A program made the position numbers and the translations under genes. A DNA stretch of 18,371 nucleotides from Candidatus Sericytochromatia bacterium (lineage in GTDB: Bacteria > Cyanobacteriota > Sericytochromatia > JACMPN01), in the NCBI GenBank assembly GCA_014377495.1, contig JACMPN010000272.1, positions 1 through 18,371 on the forward strand, written 5' to 3'. This document shows positions 1-5,720 of this stretch, piece after piece. Under the pieces are notes generated by a model. It made no database searches, was not told the origin of the DNA, and saw only the letters and a program-made list of their open reading frames with translations. Position 1 is the first letter of the stretch; every line of letters begins with the position of its first letter.

Positions 1-210
1 CGGCGTGCTGCCGGGCTTCGCGCTGGCCGTCGACGTCGGTTTCTTGACGGGCGGCTTGGCGGTCGGCTTTCCCGTCGGCCTGGGTGCGGGGACGACGGCC
101 GCTTCGTTGGCTGCGGGCAGGCAGACCTGCGTCGTCGGAGTCTCCGAGCCACATCCCATCAGCCATGTCGCTAGACCGAGCGTGACCAGCAACTGCCGTG
201 TGTTTGCCAT
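1..210 (-). CDS. Putative lipoprotein with Pro/Lys/Ala-rich linker, 3' end cut by window edge
   Basis: Reading the minus strand from the ATG at 210 gives an open frame of 70 codons that runs off the window at base 1. The N-terminus has a short polar start (MANTRQ), a hydrophobic stretch and a lipobox LMGC near residues 17-20, so Cys20 would be lipidated and the protein anchored in a membrane. After the lipobox the chain becomes a low-complexity linker rich in Pro, Lys, Ala and Thr (about residues 42-70), typical of lipoproteins whose folded domain lies further on. An AGAGGGG Shine-Dalgarno sequence sits about 9 bases upstream of the ATG. It diverges from the patatin gene. The folded domain is outside the window, so the function is unknown. 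The plus-strand frame over the same bases is judged a shadow. Confidence 0.72.
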   Translation of the reverse strand, partial: MANTRQLLVTLGLATWLMGCGSETPTTQVCLPAANEAAVVPAPRPTGKPTAKPPVKKPTSTASAKPGSTP

Positions 211-252
211 AATGCGTCGCCCCTCTTGCTTTCTGTCCCTCTCATCGTACGG

Positions 253-320
253 CTTAAACGTTAAGAGAAAGTAATTCAAGTGTGCATTTAAGGTTAAATA
301 AGGCCACGTTGCGCCAACGT
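253..320. promoter_or_regulatory. AT-rich divergent promoter region with three short inverted repeats
   Basis: This stretch is much richer in A and T than its surroundings and lies between two divergent genes, so it probably holds their promoters. It contains three perfect inverted repeats: CTTAA-ACG-TTAAG (253-265), ATTTAA-GG-TTAAAT (286-299) and ACGTTG-CGC-CAACGT (306-320). I cannot assign convincing -35/-10 pairs. The repeats may be operator sites for an unseen regulator. Confidence 0.4.
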
Positions 321-416
321 CTGGATTTGGGACACGGTGGCCCTGGCGGGCGTGCCTGTCGAGGGCGATGCTGCCCGCATGACGGGTGGACCCTGGCGAA
401 TCTGGTTTCCCACGCT

Positions 417-439
417 GGTGACGACGGCTCGTCGCCACC
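417..439 (+). promoter_or_regulatory. Leader hairpin just upstream of the patatin ribosome binding site
   Basis: GGTG-A-CGACG pairs with CGTCG-C-CACC around a three-base GCT loop, giving nine pairs and one A/C mismatch. It ends eight bases before the Shine-Dalgarno GAGGTGGG (448-455). The CCACC on its 3' side could alternatively pair with GGTGG in that Shine-Dalgarno, so it could modulate translation. This is inferred from sequence only. Confidence 0.3.
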
Positions 440-457
440 GGACAATCGAGGTGGGTC

Positions 458-1504
458 ATGCGGGTTGGGCTTGTGATGGGTTCCGGCGGTGTCGTCGGGG
501 CCTCGTATCTGGTCGGGGTATTGGAAGCGCTCCGCCGACAGACTGGCTGGGAGCCGTCTCGGGCGGACACGATCATCGGCACCTCAGCCGGGGCATTTAT
601 CGGGGCGTTGACGTGTGCATTGCCCGTCAGCCTGATGTACCGCCACTGCACCGGCGAGGTGCCGCCGGACCTCGAACCCGAGTGTTCACCCGCCTTGTGG
701 CAGTTGGCCGAGCGGCTGGATTCCCACAACCTCGGCAGTTGGTGGCAGCGGTATCCCCTGGCCCGTCATTGGCCCAGGCTCGCCCTGACGAGTCCCCAGG
801 CATGCGCCTCCCTGTGGCGGCGGGATCCCGACCGTTCTTTGATCATGGGGCTGACGGGGCTGATCGGGGACGGGCTGTTTTCGAACCGGCCGATCGCTGC
901 CATCATCCGGGAGGCCTGTGCCGAGACCTGGCCCCATCCGGGATTGCGGGTGACGGCCTGCGACCTCGATGCCGGCACGCGCATCGTCTTCGGCCCGGAG
1001 GGATCTGTCCCGGTGCATCAGGCGGTGGCCGCCTCGACGGCCGTGCCGGGCCTGTTTGCTCCGGTGGATCTGCAGGGGCGCCGCTATGTCGACGGAGGGG
1101 CCTGGAGCGCCTCGAACTTGGACCTGATTGCCACGGCGGAGCTCGATCTCGTGCTGGCCATCATCCCGCTGGCCGGGGCGACCAATCTGGCACATGCCGG
1201 GCTGGCGGGCCGCCTGTCCGGCTGGATCGATACGGTGTCCCGCCGCCACGTCGACGCCCGACTGGCCGCAGAGCGGTTACTGGTGGAAGCCACGGGCACG
1301 CGGGTCATGGTCCTGACGCCGGCCGCTGCGGACCGGGCCGGCAGCAATGTGCTGGACCACATGAATCTCGCCAAGCGTCCGGCCGTGATGGCGGCAACCT
1401 GCCGGGCGACCGCTGAACGTCTCGTCCGGGATCCCGCCTGGGCCGAAGTCGCCGACCAGTTGCGATGCGAGGTGCAGAGCCGGGCCCCAAGTCACGCGGC
1501 CTGA
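458..1504 (+). CDS. Patatin-like phospholipase family protein
   Basis: A 348-residue protein of the patatin-like (PNPLA) family: acyl hydrolases that use a Ser-Asp dyad on phospholipids or other acyl esters. The N-terminus has the Gly-rich oxyanion segment (GSGGVVG, residues 8-14), then the nucleophile motif GTSAG with Ser43. The second catalytic motif DGG has Asp212 (YVDGGAWSASN). The oxyanion loop usually reads GGGxRG; here the basic residue is replaced, which is a mild deviation. There is no signal peptide or membrane segment, so it is probably cytosolic. The ATG at 458 follows GAGGTGGG with good spacing. It is monocistronic: the upstream gene diverges and the next gene converges across a hairpin terminator. 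Substrate cannot be told from sequence. The family call is secure; the physiological role is not. Confidence 0.9.
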   Translation: MRVGLVMGSGGVVGASYLVGVLEALRRQTGWEPSRADTIIGTSAGAFIGALTCALPVSLMYRHCTGEVPPDLEPECSPALWQLAERLDSHNLGSWWQRYPLARHWPRLALTSPQACASLWRRDPDRSLIMGLTGLIGDGLFSNRPIAAIIREACAETWPHPGLRVTACDLDAGTRIVFGPEGSVPVHQAVAASTAVPGLFAPVDLQGRRYVDGGAWSASNLDLIATAELDLVLAIIPLAGATNLAHAGLAGRLSGWIDTVSRRHVDARLAAERLLVEATGTRVMVLTPAAADRAGSNVLDHMNLAKRPAVMAATCRATAERLVRDPAWAEVADQLRCEVQSRAPSHAA

Positions 1505-1522
1505 TCGTTTGTCGTCCACGCC

Positions 1523-1554
1523 ACACAGGCCGGGGCGATTGCCCCGGCCTGTGT
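1523..1554. terminator. Bidirectional hairpin terminator, 14-bp perfect stem
   Basis: ACACAGGCCGGGGC (1523-1536) and its exact reverse complement (1541-1554) flank a GATT loop. It lies between the stop codons of two convergent genes, where a shared terminator is expected. Neither side has a clear T-run, so intrinsic strength is uncertain, but the GC-rich perfect stem is unlikely to be chance. Confidence 0.7.
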
Positions 1555-1558
1555 CCGA

Positions 1559-2023
1559 TTAAGCGGTGATGCGGCCTTCTTCGGCGTCATAGACATCGAA
1601 CCAGGTGTAAATCCGCACACCGGGCGGGGTGTTCTCCACAATGTAGTCCTCCATGTAGAGCTGGAGAGCCTCGACGAGGTCACCGAGCCGTTTTTCGCGC
1701 CATTCGTTGTTGAAGCGGACCACCTCGATTTTTTCGCGCGACGTGGCGTGGGCCTGGATCCAGGCCCCGACCTCCTCGTCGGTGACCCCGGTGGCGAGGA
1801 GGGTCCGGAAGTCGGTCACATCGATCCCGGCAAACTCCAAAAAGATGTGCGTCAGCGGGCAGTCGAAGTGATACTCGCCCTGCCAGCCGACGATGTCGGC
1901 CCTGCCCTTGTCGACGGCTCGGGCGGCGATGACGTAGCCGCCAATCGTGTCACGGGGGCTACGGGGTACACCGGTCCGCAGATCAATGGCAAGTGCCCGC
2001 ACTTTTTCGAGATTCTCTGACAT
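1559..2023 (-). CDS. DUF5069 domain-containing protein
   Basis: A 154-residue soluble protein matching the DUF5069 family pattern: an N-terminal DLRTGVPRSPRDTIGGYVIAAR block, then VDKGRA, GEYHFDCPL, FLEFAGID and a C-terminal YTWFDVYDAEE. The biochemical function of the family is unknown. There is no signal peptide or membrane segment. The ATG at 2023 is preceded by AAAGGAA about 9 bases away. It starts 37 bases after the stop of the FMN reductase gene on the same strand with no obvious terminator between, so the two are probably one transcript. This would place it under the divergent HxlR regulator. Length is close to the family's usual 130-160 residues. Family call from remembered motifs, fairly sure; role unknown. 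Confidence 0.82.
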   Translation of the reverse strand: MSENLEKVRALAIDLRTGVPRSPRDTIGGYVIAARAVDKGRADIVGWQGEYHFDCPLTHIFLEFAGIDVTDFRTLLATGVTDEEVGAWIQAHATSREKIEVVRFNNEWREKRLGDLVEALQLYMEDYIVENTPPGVRIYTWFDVYDAEEGRITA

Positions 2024-2060
2024 GCGAAGGGTTCCTTTCAGACGATACCGATTGGGAAAT

Positions 2061-2684
2061 TCAATGGCTTGCCGCAGCGGCGGCCGGACCGGAAAGCGGG
2101 ATCAGGCGCAAGCAGCGGGCATGACCCGCCGCCAGTGTTCCTGCGGCCAACGCTGCCTCGCTGCCGAGGGTCCGCAACTGCCGTTCCACCTGGGGGTCTC
2201 TGGGCTGGCCCTCGTTATCAAATACCTCCCAGGCCTTGGCTACCGGCACGACCCAGGGCACGGTGTAGCCACGCAGGGCCCGCACGACATATTCCATCGT
2301 GTTAATCGCCTGCATGCCCTGCCCGCCGCCGGCTGTGCTGATCAGGCCCACGAACTTGCCCGACAGGTAGGCCGGCTGCCGGTCGGCAAGCAGTTGCAGT
2401 CAGTCGAGCGCATTCTTGCACGATCCGCTGATCGTGCCATGATAGATCGGGCTGCTCCAGATCAGACCGTCCGTCTGGCTAATCAGCTCGGCCAGCCGCA
2501 GAGCCTCCGGCGGGGCCGGCAGATCCGGGGCATACATCGGCAGATCCAGCTCCTTTGTATCGAGCATCGTCACGGCAGCTCCCGTTGCTTCGGCGCCAGC
2601 CAGGGCGATCTGCAATGCTTGCAGACTGGTCGACTGGTCCGATAGAGAACCGTCGAGCCCGACGATGCTGATCTGATGGGTCAT
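2061..2684 (-). pseudogene. NADPH-dependent FMN reductase family gene interrupted by an in-frame TGA
   Basis: Read through, the frame gives 206 residues plus one internal stop at codon 95 (bases 2402-2400). It is a flavodoxin-fold NAD(P)H:FMN/quinone reductase (PF03358-like): an N-terminal beta strand and phosphate-loop region (VGLDGSLSDQSTS, residues 7-19), then WSSPIYHGTISGSCKNALD, stop, LQLLADRQPAYLSGKFVGLISTAGGGQG. The family normally reads KNALDWLQLL, so TGA replaces a Trp TGG by a single G-to-A change with no frameshift. The start at 2684 has AAGGAG eight bases upstream. TGA ends several intact genes here, so recoding of TGA as Trp is unlikely; a nonsense mutation or sequence error is more likely. 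It diverges from an HxlR regulator and precedes DUF5069. If translated, expected products are a 94-residue fragment and perhaps a reinitiated C-terminal piece. Confidence 0.85.
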
Positions 2685-2767
2685 ATTTGCCTCTCCTTGC
2701 CCCTGGCCGGGTGCCACATCGCCTGGATGGACCGCCGGACGGTGTGCAATCCAGTGCAGCATGCTAT

Positions 2768-2784
2768 GCTTACTTTTAGTAAGC
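2768..2784. promoter_or_regulatory. Putative HxlR operator O1 in the reductase leader
   Basis: A perfect 7-3-7 palindrome, GCTTACT-TTT-AGTAAGC. It lies just downstream of the predicted reductase start site (near 2792 on the minus strand), where a bound repressor would block transcription. It shares TTACT/AGTAA half-sites with the palindrome at the regulator start codon. Assignment to HxlR is inferred from position and shared half-sites. Confidence 0.6.
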
Positions 2785-2798
2785 CTTCTGCTTTGTAG

Positions 2799-2827
2799 AA
2801 GGTAGGCCATCGACTTACGAAAGTCAA
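2799..2827 (-). promoter_or_regulatory. Predicted sigma70-type promoter for the reductase-DUF5069 genes
   Basis: On the minus strand, TTGACT (2827-2822) and TACCTT (2804-2799) are separated by 17 bases. The -35 box matches consensus at five of six positions, the -10 box at three. Initiation would be near 2792, giving a leader of about 108 bases before the reductase ATG at 2684. A smaller inverted repeat, CCTTCT-GCTTTGT-AGAAGG (2784-2802), overlaps the -10 box. Confidence 0.5.
2812..2825. promoter_or_regulatory. Inverted repeat overlapping both divergent promoters
   Basis: GACTT-ACGA-AAGTC is a perfect 5-bp-arm repeat lying between the two larger palindromes. It covers part of the predicted reductase -35 box and the possible regulator -10 (TACGAA, 2816-2821). 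It may be an accessory operator half-site pair. Confidence 0.4.
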
Positions 2828-2832
2828 GTGGA

Positions 2833-2849
2833 TTACTTATGATAAGTAA
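2833..2849. promoter_or_regulatory. Putative HxlR operator O2 overlapping the regulator start codon
   Basis: A perfect 7-3-7 palindrome, TTACTTA-TGA-TAAGTAA, that contains the ATG of the HxlR-family gene (2839-2841). Its centre is 65 bases from the centre of the upstream palindrome. Position and symmetry suggest autorepression of the regulator. The first five bases of each arm match those in O1, though with wider half-site spacing. Confidence 0.6.
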
Positions 2850-3210
2850 CGGCAGCGAAGACCACAGGGTCTGCCATGTCTTTCACCAGGCCATCGAAGT
2901 GATCGGGCGCCGCTGGTCGGGTGCGATCATTTTCGCGCTGACGGTCAAACCCCGGCGCTTCAGTGAATTCAAGGAAGCGGTCATGGACGTGAGCGACCGA
3001 TTGCTGACCGAGCGCCTGAAAGAGCTGGAAGAATACGGCCTCGTCCTCCGTGAGGTCTCCACCGCCCGTCCAGTGCAGGTGCTTTACCGGCTGACGCCCA
3101 AAGGCGAGGCATTGCAGCCGATCATGATGGCCATCGGCGAGTGGGCGAACCGTTGGGCAGTCGATCCATCCTCATTGGAGCCAACGACCGGTGGTCCCTG
3201 TCATGAATGA
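2839..3210 (+). CDS. HxlR/DUF24-family winged-helix transcriptional regulator
   Basis: A 123-residue winged-helix protein of the HxlR (DUF24, MarR-like) family. Family landmarks are in order: a single N-terminal Cys (Cys12, RVCHVF), EVIGRRWSGAII, RRFSEFKEAVMDVSDRLLTERLKELEEYGLVLREV, RPVQVLYRLTPKGEAL, and IGEWANRW. Characterised relatives such as YodB and HypR sense quinones or disulfide stress through the conserved N-terminal Cys and control divergent reductase genes. The arrangement here is the same: the neighbour on the other strand is an FMN reductase. The ATG at 2839 lies inside a perfect palindrome, suggesting autoregulation. Its ribosome binding site is weak (AGTGGA). The downstream metallo-beta-lactamase-like gene overlaps its 3' end, so they are cotranscribed. 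Inducer is inferred, not shown. Confidence 0.92.
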   Translation: MISNGSEDHRVCHVFHQAIEVIGRRWSGAIIFALTVKPRRFSEFKEAVMDVSDRLLTERLKELEEYGLVLREVSTARPVQVLYRLTPKGEALQPIMMAIGEWANRWAVDPSSLEPTTGGPCHE

Positions 3211-3907
3211 GTGGGACCGGCATGTCACGCCCCATGGCGACCTTGTGCAACTGGACACCCGCCTTTGGGAAGTGGCGGCCTCGGCGCCCAAAGGGCCGCT
3301 GGCCCGCACAATGACGGTTTACCGGCTGGACGATGGGGGGCTGCTGATCCATGGGGCCCACGCCCTGAGGCCCGAGACGATGACCGCCATCGAGGCGCTC
3401 GGCGAGCCCCGGCTGATGATCGTCGCCAGCACCTTTCACGAAATGCACGAATCGCTCTACAAGCAACGTTATCCCCACCTGGTGGTGGCCTGCCCCGGCG
3501 TACCCCGGGCCAAGCTGCAGCGTCTGGTGCCGATCGATCTGGCCGCCGAGGACCTGGGCGCACGCTACGGGATCACCGTGCACAGCCCGGATGGCGTCAA
3601 ACCCGTCGAGTGTTGCTACGAGCTGCCTTTGGGAGACGGGGTCGCCCTGATCTTTGGCGACATGCTGATGAACCTGCCGGATTTTGCCGGGTTCCAGGGT
3701 TGGCTCCTGCATGCGATTGGCAGCACGGGCTTTTTCGGCATGACCGGGATGGGCCGGATGCTCATGCTCAAGGACCGGGCTGCTTTCCGTGGCTGGCTGG
3801 AGCGCATGGCCGCCAGACCCGACTTGCGAGTCCTCAGCGTCGGGCACGGGGCCACCATCCGCCACGCCTGTGATGTCCAGCTCCGCAAGGCCGCCGCACG
3901 GCTTTAG
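3191..3907 (+). CDS. DUF4336-like metallo-beta-lactamase-fold protein
   Basis: A 238-residue soluble protein that overlaps the 3' end of the HxlR gene, so the two form a coupled pair. Using the GTG at 3191 (GGAG ten bases upstream) the potential metal ligands are His54 and His57 (IHGAHAL), His83 and His86 (TFHEMH), Asp157 (IFGDML) and His219 (VGHG). The layout TFHEMHxxxYxxxYP, then FGDMLMNL, then VGHG is like DUF4336 proteins, a divergent metallo-beta-lactamase-fold group without the full HxHxDH motif. The ATG at 3203 is an alternative start but has no good ribosome binding site. There is no signal peptide. Substrate is unknown; placement with a redox-type regulator suggests a detoxifying or thiol-related hydrolase, which is inference only. 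Confidence 0.7.
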   Translation: MVPVMNEWDRHVTPHGDLVQLDTRLWEVAASAPKGPLARTMTVYRLDDGGLLIHGAHALRPETMTAIEALGEPRLMIVASTFHEMHESLYKQRYPHLVVACPGVPRAKLQRLVPIDLAAEDLGARYGITVHSPDGVKPVECCYELPLGDGVALIFGDMLMNLPDFAGFQGWLLHAIGSTGFFGMTGMGRMLMLKDRAAFRGWLERMAARPDLRVLSVGHGATIRHACDVQLRKAAARL

Positions 3908-3939
3908 GGCCTGATGGCGCAGCTGCCAATTCGTTTGCC

Positions 3940-4018
3940 TGCCCGGATTTCCGGGCATAGGTGCATGTAGCCCCAGGACATGCCGTTGCGATTTTGTAAT
4001 CGCCCTGGTTGGTCCAGG
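3940..4018. terminator. Cluster of three hairpins in the gap before the barrel-protein gene
   Basis: The 187-base gap after the metallo-beta-lactamase-like gene holds TGCCCGG-ATTT-CCGGGCA (3940-3957), GCGATT-TTGT-AATCGC (3988-4003) and CCTGG-TTGGT-CCAGG (4004-4018), all with perfect arms. The first is the best terminator candidate for the upstream pair, though it lacks a T-run. The other two abut and may act as an operator or leader structure. No convincing promoter boxes were found. Confidence 0.4.
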
Positions 4019-4094
4019 TTGGAACCCGACCCGGGCGCCGGGCGTCTGACTCCATACGCAATGCAGCCCAGCAACTCATCCGCGGAGGACCAGC

Positions 4095-4871
4095 ATGAGC
4101 CTTGTCACCGGCGTTCGGTATCGCCTCACATCCTCTTGGAACCCCAACCGCCTGACCAGGCGGGTTTTGCTGCCCCTGGCAGGCGCCGTGGCGCTGGCGG
4201 TGCCCGCTCAGGCGCTGGAGTTCGTCGGCAGTTCGGCCAACCCCGGCAAGACGATCGTCCGGTGGACCTTGGGTGGCGATTTTCCGTTGATCGATCCGAT
4301 CGGGCTCAACGCGACCATCCGCCTATTCCCCAATGCCACCGATGTGCTTGGCGGTACCGACTCGGCGGCGATCATTGACGGTGAGGCCTATGCCCTGGCC
4401 AAGTTCGAGATCCCCACACCGTTGTCCGGGATGGGCATTCGGCCCTTCGTCGGACCCTATCTTGGAGCCCGGTACATGGGCGTGCCCAAGTTTCAGTTTT
4501 CCGGGTCCGGCACGTTGGGATATAACCAGTTTGCCGGCCCCAGCTATGGCCTGCGGGCGATCGTGAAGCTGCCCCTGGATCTGACTTTCCATGCGTACGC
4601 CGGGGCCTCCACGCTCGTCTGGGGGACCTGGGGATCCACGGGCTTGGACGGCCAGTCCAGCGGTGGGTCCGTCAACACGGCCGGAGCGACGATGCCGGTG
4701 GTGGGTGCCACCGTGAACTGGTCACCCTTGAACATCTTCACCGTCTATGCCGGCGCCGAGACGTCCCAGTTGCCAGTCGATTTGCGTGGGACTTCGGGCC
4801 TGCTCGGCCCGGACAAGGTGACGGTGTCCGGGGTGAGTATCGGTCTGCGCTTCCTGTTCTTCTCCATCTGA
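4095..4871 (+). CDS. Exported outer-membrane beta-barrel-like protein, unknown function
   Basis: A 258-residue protein with a signal peptide: a long polar N-region, RR at 22-23, a hydrophobic core (VLLPLAGAVALAV) and a likely signal peptidase I site after AQA (residue 40). The mature part alternates hydrophobic and polar residues and is rich in Gly, aromatic residues and Thr: RPFVGPYLGARYMG, SYGLRAIVKLPLDLTFHAYAGASTLVWG, NIFTVYAGAE. It ends in VSGVSIGLRFLFFSI. This resembles small 8- to 10-stranded outer-membrane barrels, although the terminal residue is Ile rather than the usual Phe. The ATG at 4095 follows GGAGG with seven-base spacing. It appears monocistronic. I do not recognise a named family. 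A barrel implies an outer membrane, one of the better clues to cell envelope type here. Confidence 0.7.
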   Translation: MSLVTGVRYRLTSSWNPNRLTRRVLLPLAGAVALAVPAQALEFVGSSANPGKTIVRWTLGGDFPLIDPIGLNATIRLFPNATDVLGGTDSAAIIDGEAYALAKFEIPTPLSGMGIRPFVGPYLGARYMGVPKFQFSGSGTLGYNQFAGPSYGLRAIVKLPLDLTFHAYAGASTLVWGTWGSTGLDGQSSGGSVNTAGATMPVVGATVNWSPLNIFTVYAGAETSQLPVDLRGTSGLLGPDKVTVSGVSIGLRFLFFSI

Positions 4872-4982
4872 TCCGGTCACCGTCTGGCGGTCCTGCCGCA
4901 ACAATAAGCGCCTGGCTTGGTAAAATGGTGGGAGTACCCGCCTCCGGACCCCTCGCATGACCTCGAAAGTAGATGCCCAGCC

Positions 4983-5516
4983 GTGAGCAGCCCGATCACC
5001 ATCGAACGCCCCGGGGAGCTGAGTTTGCGCTCGCTGATGCAGGCCCCGTCGGCCCGTGACCTTGCCGATGACCGGATCGTCGTCAGCAAATGGGGTTTCG
5101 AGGTCGCCCAAGCGTTGAATTTTGCCTACGAACCCATCGACTTCGCCGGAGAAGTGTGTGAGGTGATCCGGTTTGAGGTGCGCCTGAACAACTCGCTGTT
5201 GGCCATGGTCGGGTCGATGATGACGACGTATGCGACCTTCGTGCATTCGGACGTCGAGATCCGCCCGCGGTTTGATGAGGCAGGGCAGTTCGGAGTCACC
5301 GCCACCGTGACTCCGAGGCGGGATGGCGATGCGGCCGAGGCCCTGAATGCCTCGATCGTCCGGCTGGCGGACGGCTCGACCCGCTTCACCCTCGTCGATC
5401 CCCGTTGGCGGGGACAGTCCGTCACCCTGCACCCCCGGCGTGGGTCCCTGGAGGTCGTCGGTGTCCTCAGCCGCAGCCACAAGCTGACCGGCAAATACTC
5501 ACGCCGCCGCTTCTAA
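4983..5516 (+). CDS. Unrecognised 177-residue protein
   Basis: The frame is open from 4917 (TTG) to the TAA at 5514-5516. I prefer the GTG at 4983, because residues before it look unlike a protein start, but no start has a strong ribosome binding site. The protein has no signal peptide or membrane helix. It has a charged N-terminus (ITIERPGELSLRSLM), a mid-section of likely beta strands (EVCEVIRFEVRLNNSLLAMVGSMMTTYATFVHSDVEIRPRF is split by turns) and a basic end (SHKLTGKYSRRRF). Codon use resembles its neighbours. A TAAAAT at 4921-4926 could be a -10 box. The stop codon runs directly into a long hairpin. I do not recognise the family and assign no function. It could be a lineage-restricted protein. 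Confidence 0.6.
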   Translation: MSSPITIERPGELSLRSLMQAPSARDLADDRIVVSKWGFEVAQALNFAYEPIDFAGEVCEVIRFEVRLNNSLLAMVGSMMTTYATFVHSDVEIRPRFDEAGQFGVTATVTPRRDGDAAEALNASIVRLADGSTRFTLVDPRWRGQSVTLHPRRGSLEVVGVLSRSHKLTGKYSRRRF

Positions 5517-5568
5517 GAGCCTCTCGCGGTGGGTGCTCAGTCGCCTGCCACCTATCGCCAGAGGCTCT
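5516..5568 (+). terminator. Long 3' hairpin beginning at the stop codon
   Basis: AGAGCCTCT (5516-5524) pairs with AGAGGCTCT (5560-5568), and the stem continues after one C/C mismatch through GCGGTGGGTG (5526-5535) against CACCTATCGC (5549-5558). Two of the inner pairs are G-U. That gives about 19 pairs closing a loop near 5536-5548. The last base of the TAA is the first base of the stem. It has no T-run, so it may be a terminator or an mRNA 3' stabiliser. Confidence 0.6.
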
Positions 5569-5617
5569 GAATTACAGGCGGACTGGCCGCCGGTCCTGGG
5601 CTTCGCCCTGTCCGGGC

Positions 5618-5644
5618 TTGCGCTGCGCGAGGCGGGGCTATACT
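5618..5644 (+). promoter_or_regulatory. Possible sigma70-type promoter for msrA
   Basis: TTGCGC (5618-5623) and TATACT (5639-5644) are 15 bases apart, slightly short of ideal. The -10 box matches five of six consensus bases. It lies 76 bases before the chosen msrA start, with the long hairpin of the previous gene upstream. Confidence 0.35.
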
Positions 5645-5720
5645 GAGAAGGCCGAACCCGGGGTCCCGGTTGACCGGAGCCCTGCGGGTCACGGTGATGC
5701 ATGCCGAAGAGGAACTCGCC

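Noticed and set aside
5..274. Plus-strand open frame at the left edge
   Set aside because: It lies opposite the lipoprotein gene, has no ribosome binding site, and gives a low-complexity Gly/Val-rich product.
337..1416. Overlapping plus-strand frame of 359 codons across the patatin gene
   Set aside because: The patatin frame has catalytic motifs and a ribosome binding site; this one is Arg/Gly/His-rich and motif-free.
2375..2402. Selenocysteine insertion at the reductase TGA: a small hairpin with a bulged T follows 8 bases after it
   Set aside because: The homologous position is Trp, not Cys, and the hairpin loop (GACC) and bulge position do not match the bacterial SECIS pattern I know.
2061..2684. 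Alternative genetic code with TGA read as Trp
   Set aside because: TGA is the natural end of several intact genes here (patatin, HxlR, msrA, second M1, barrel protein), and TGG is the normal Trp codon throughout.
4957..4986. Nine-codon upstream frame whose stop overlaps the GTG of the unrecognised gene
   Set aside because: It has no ribosome binding site, and an overlap of this kind is easily due to chance.
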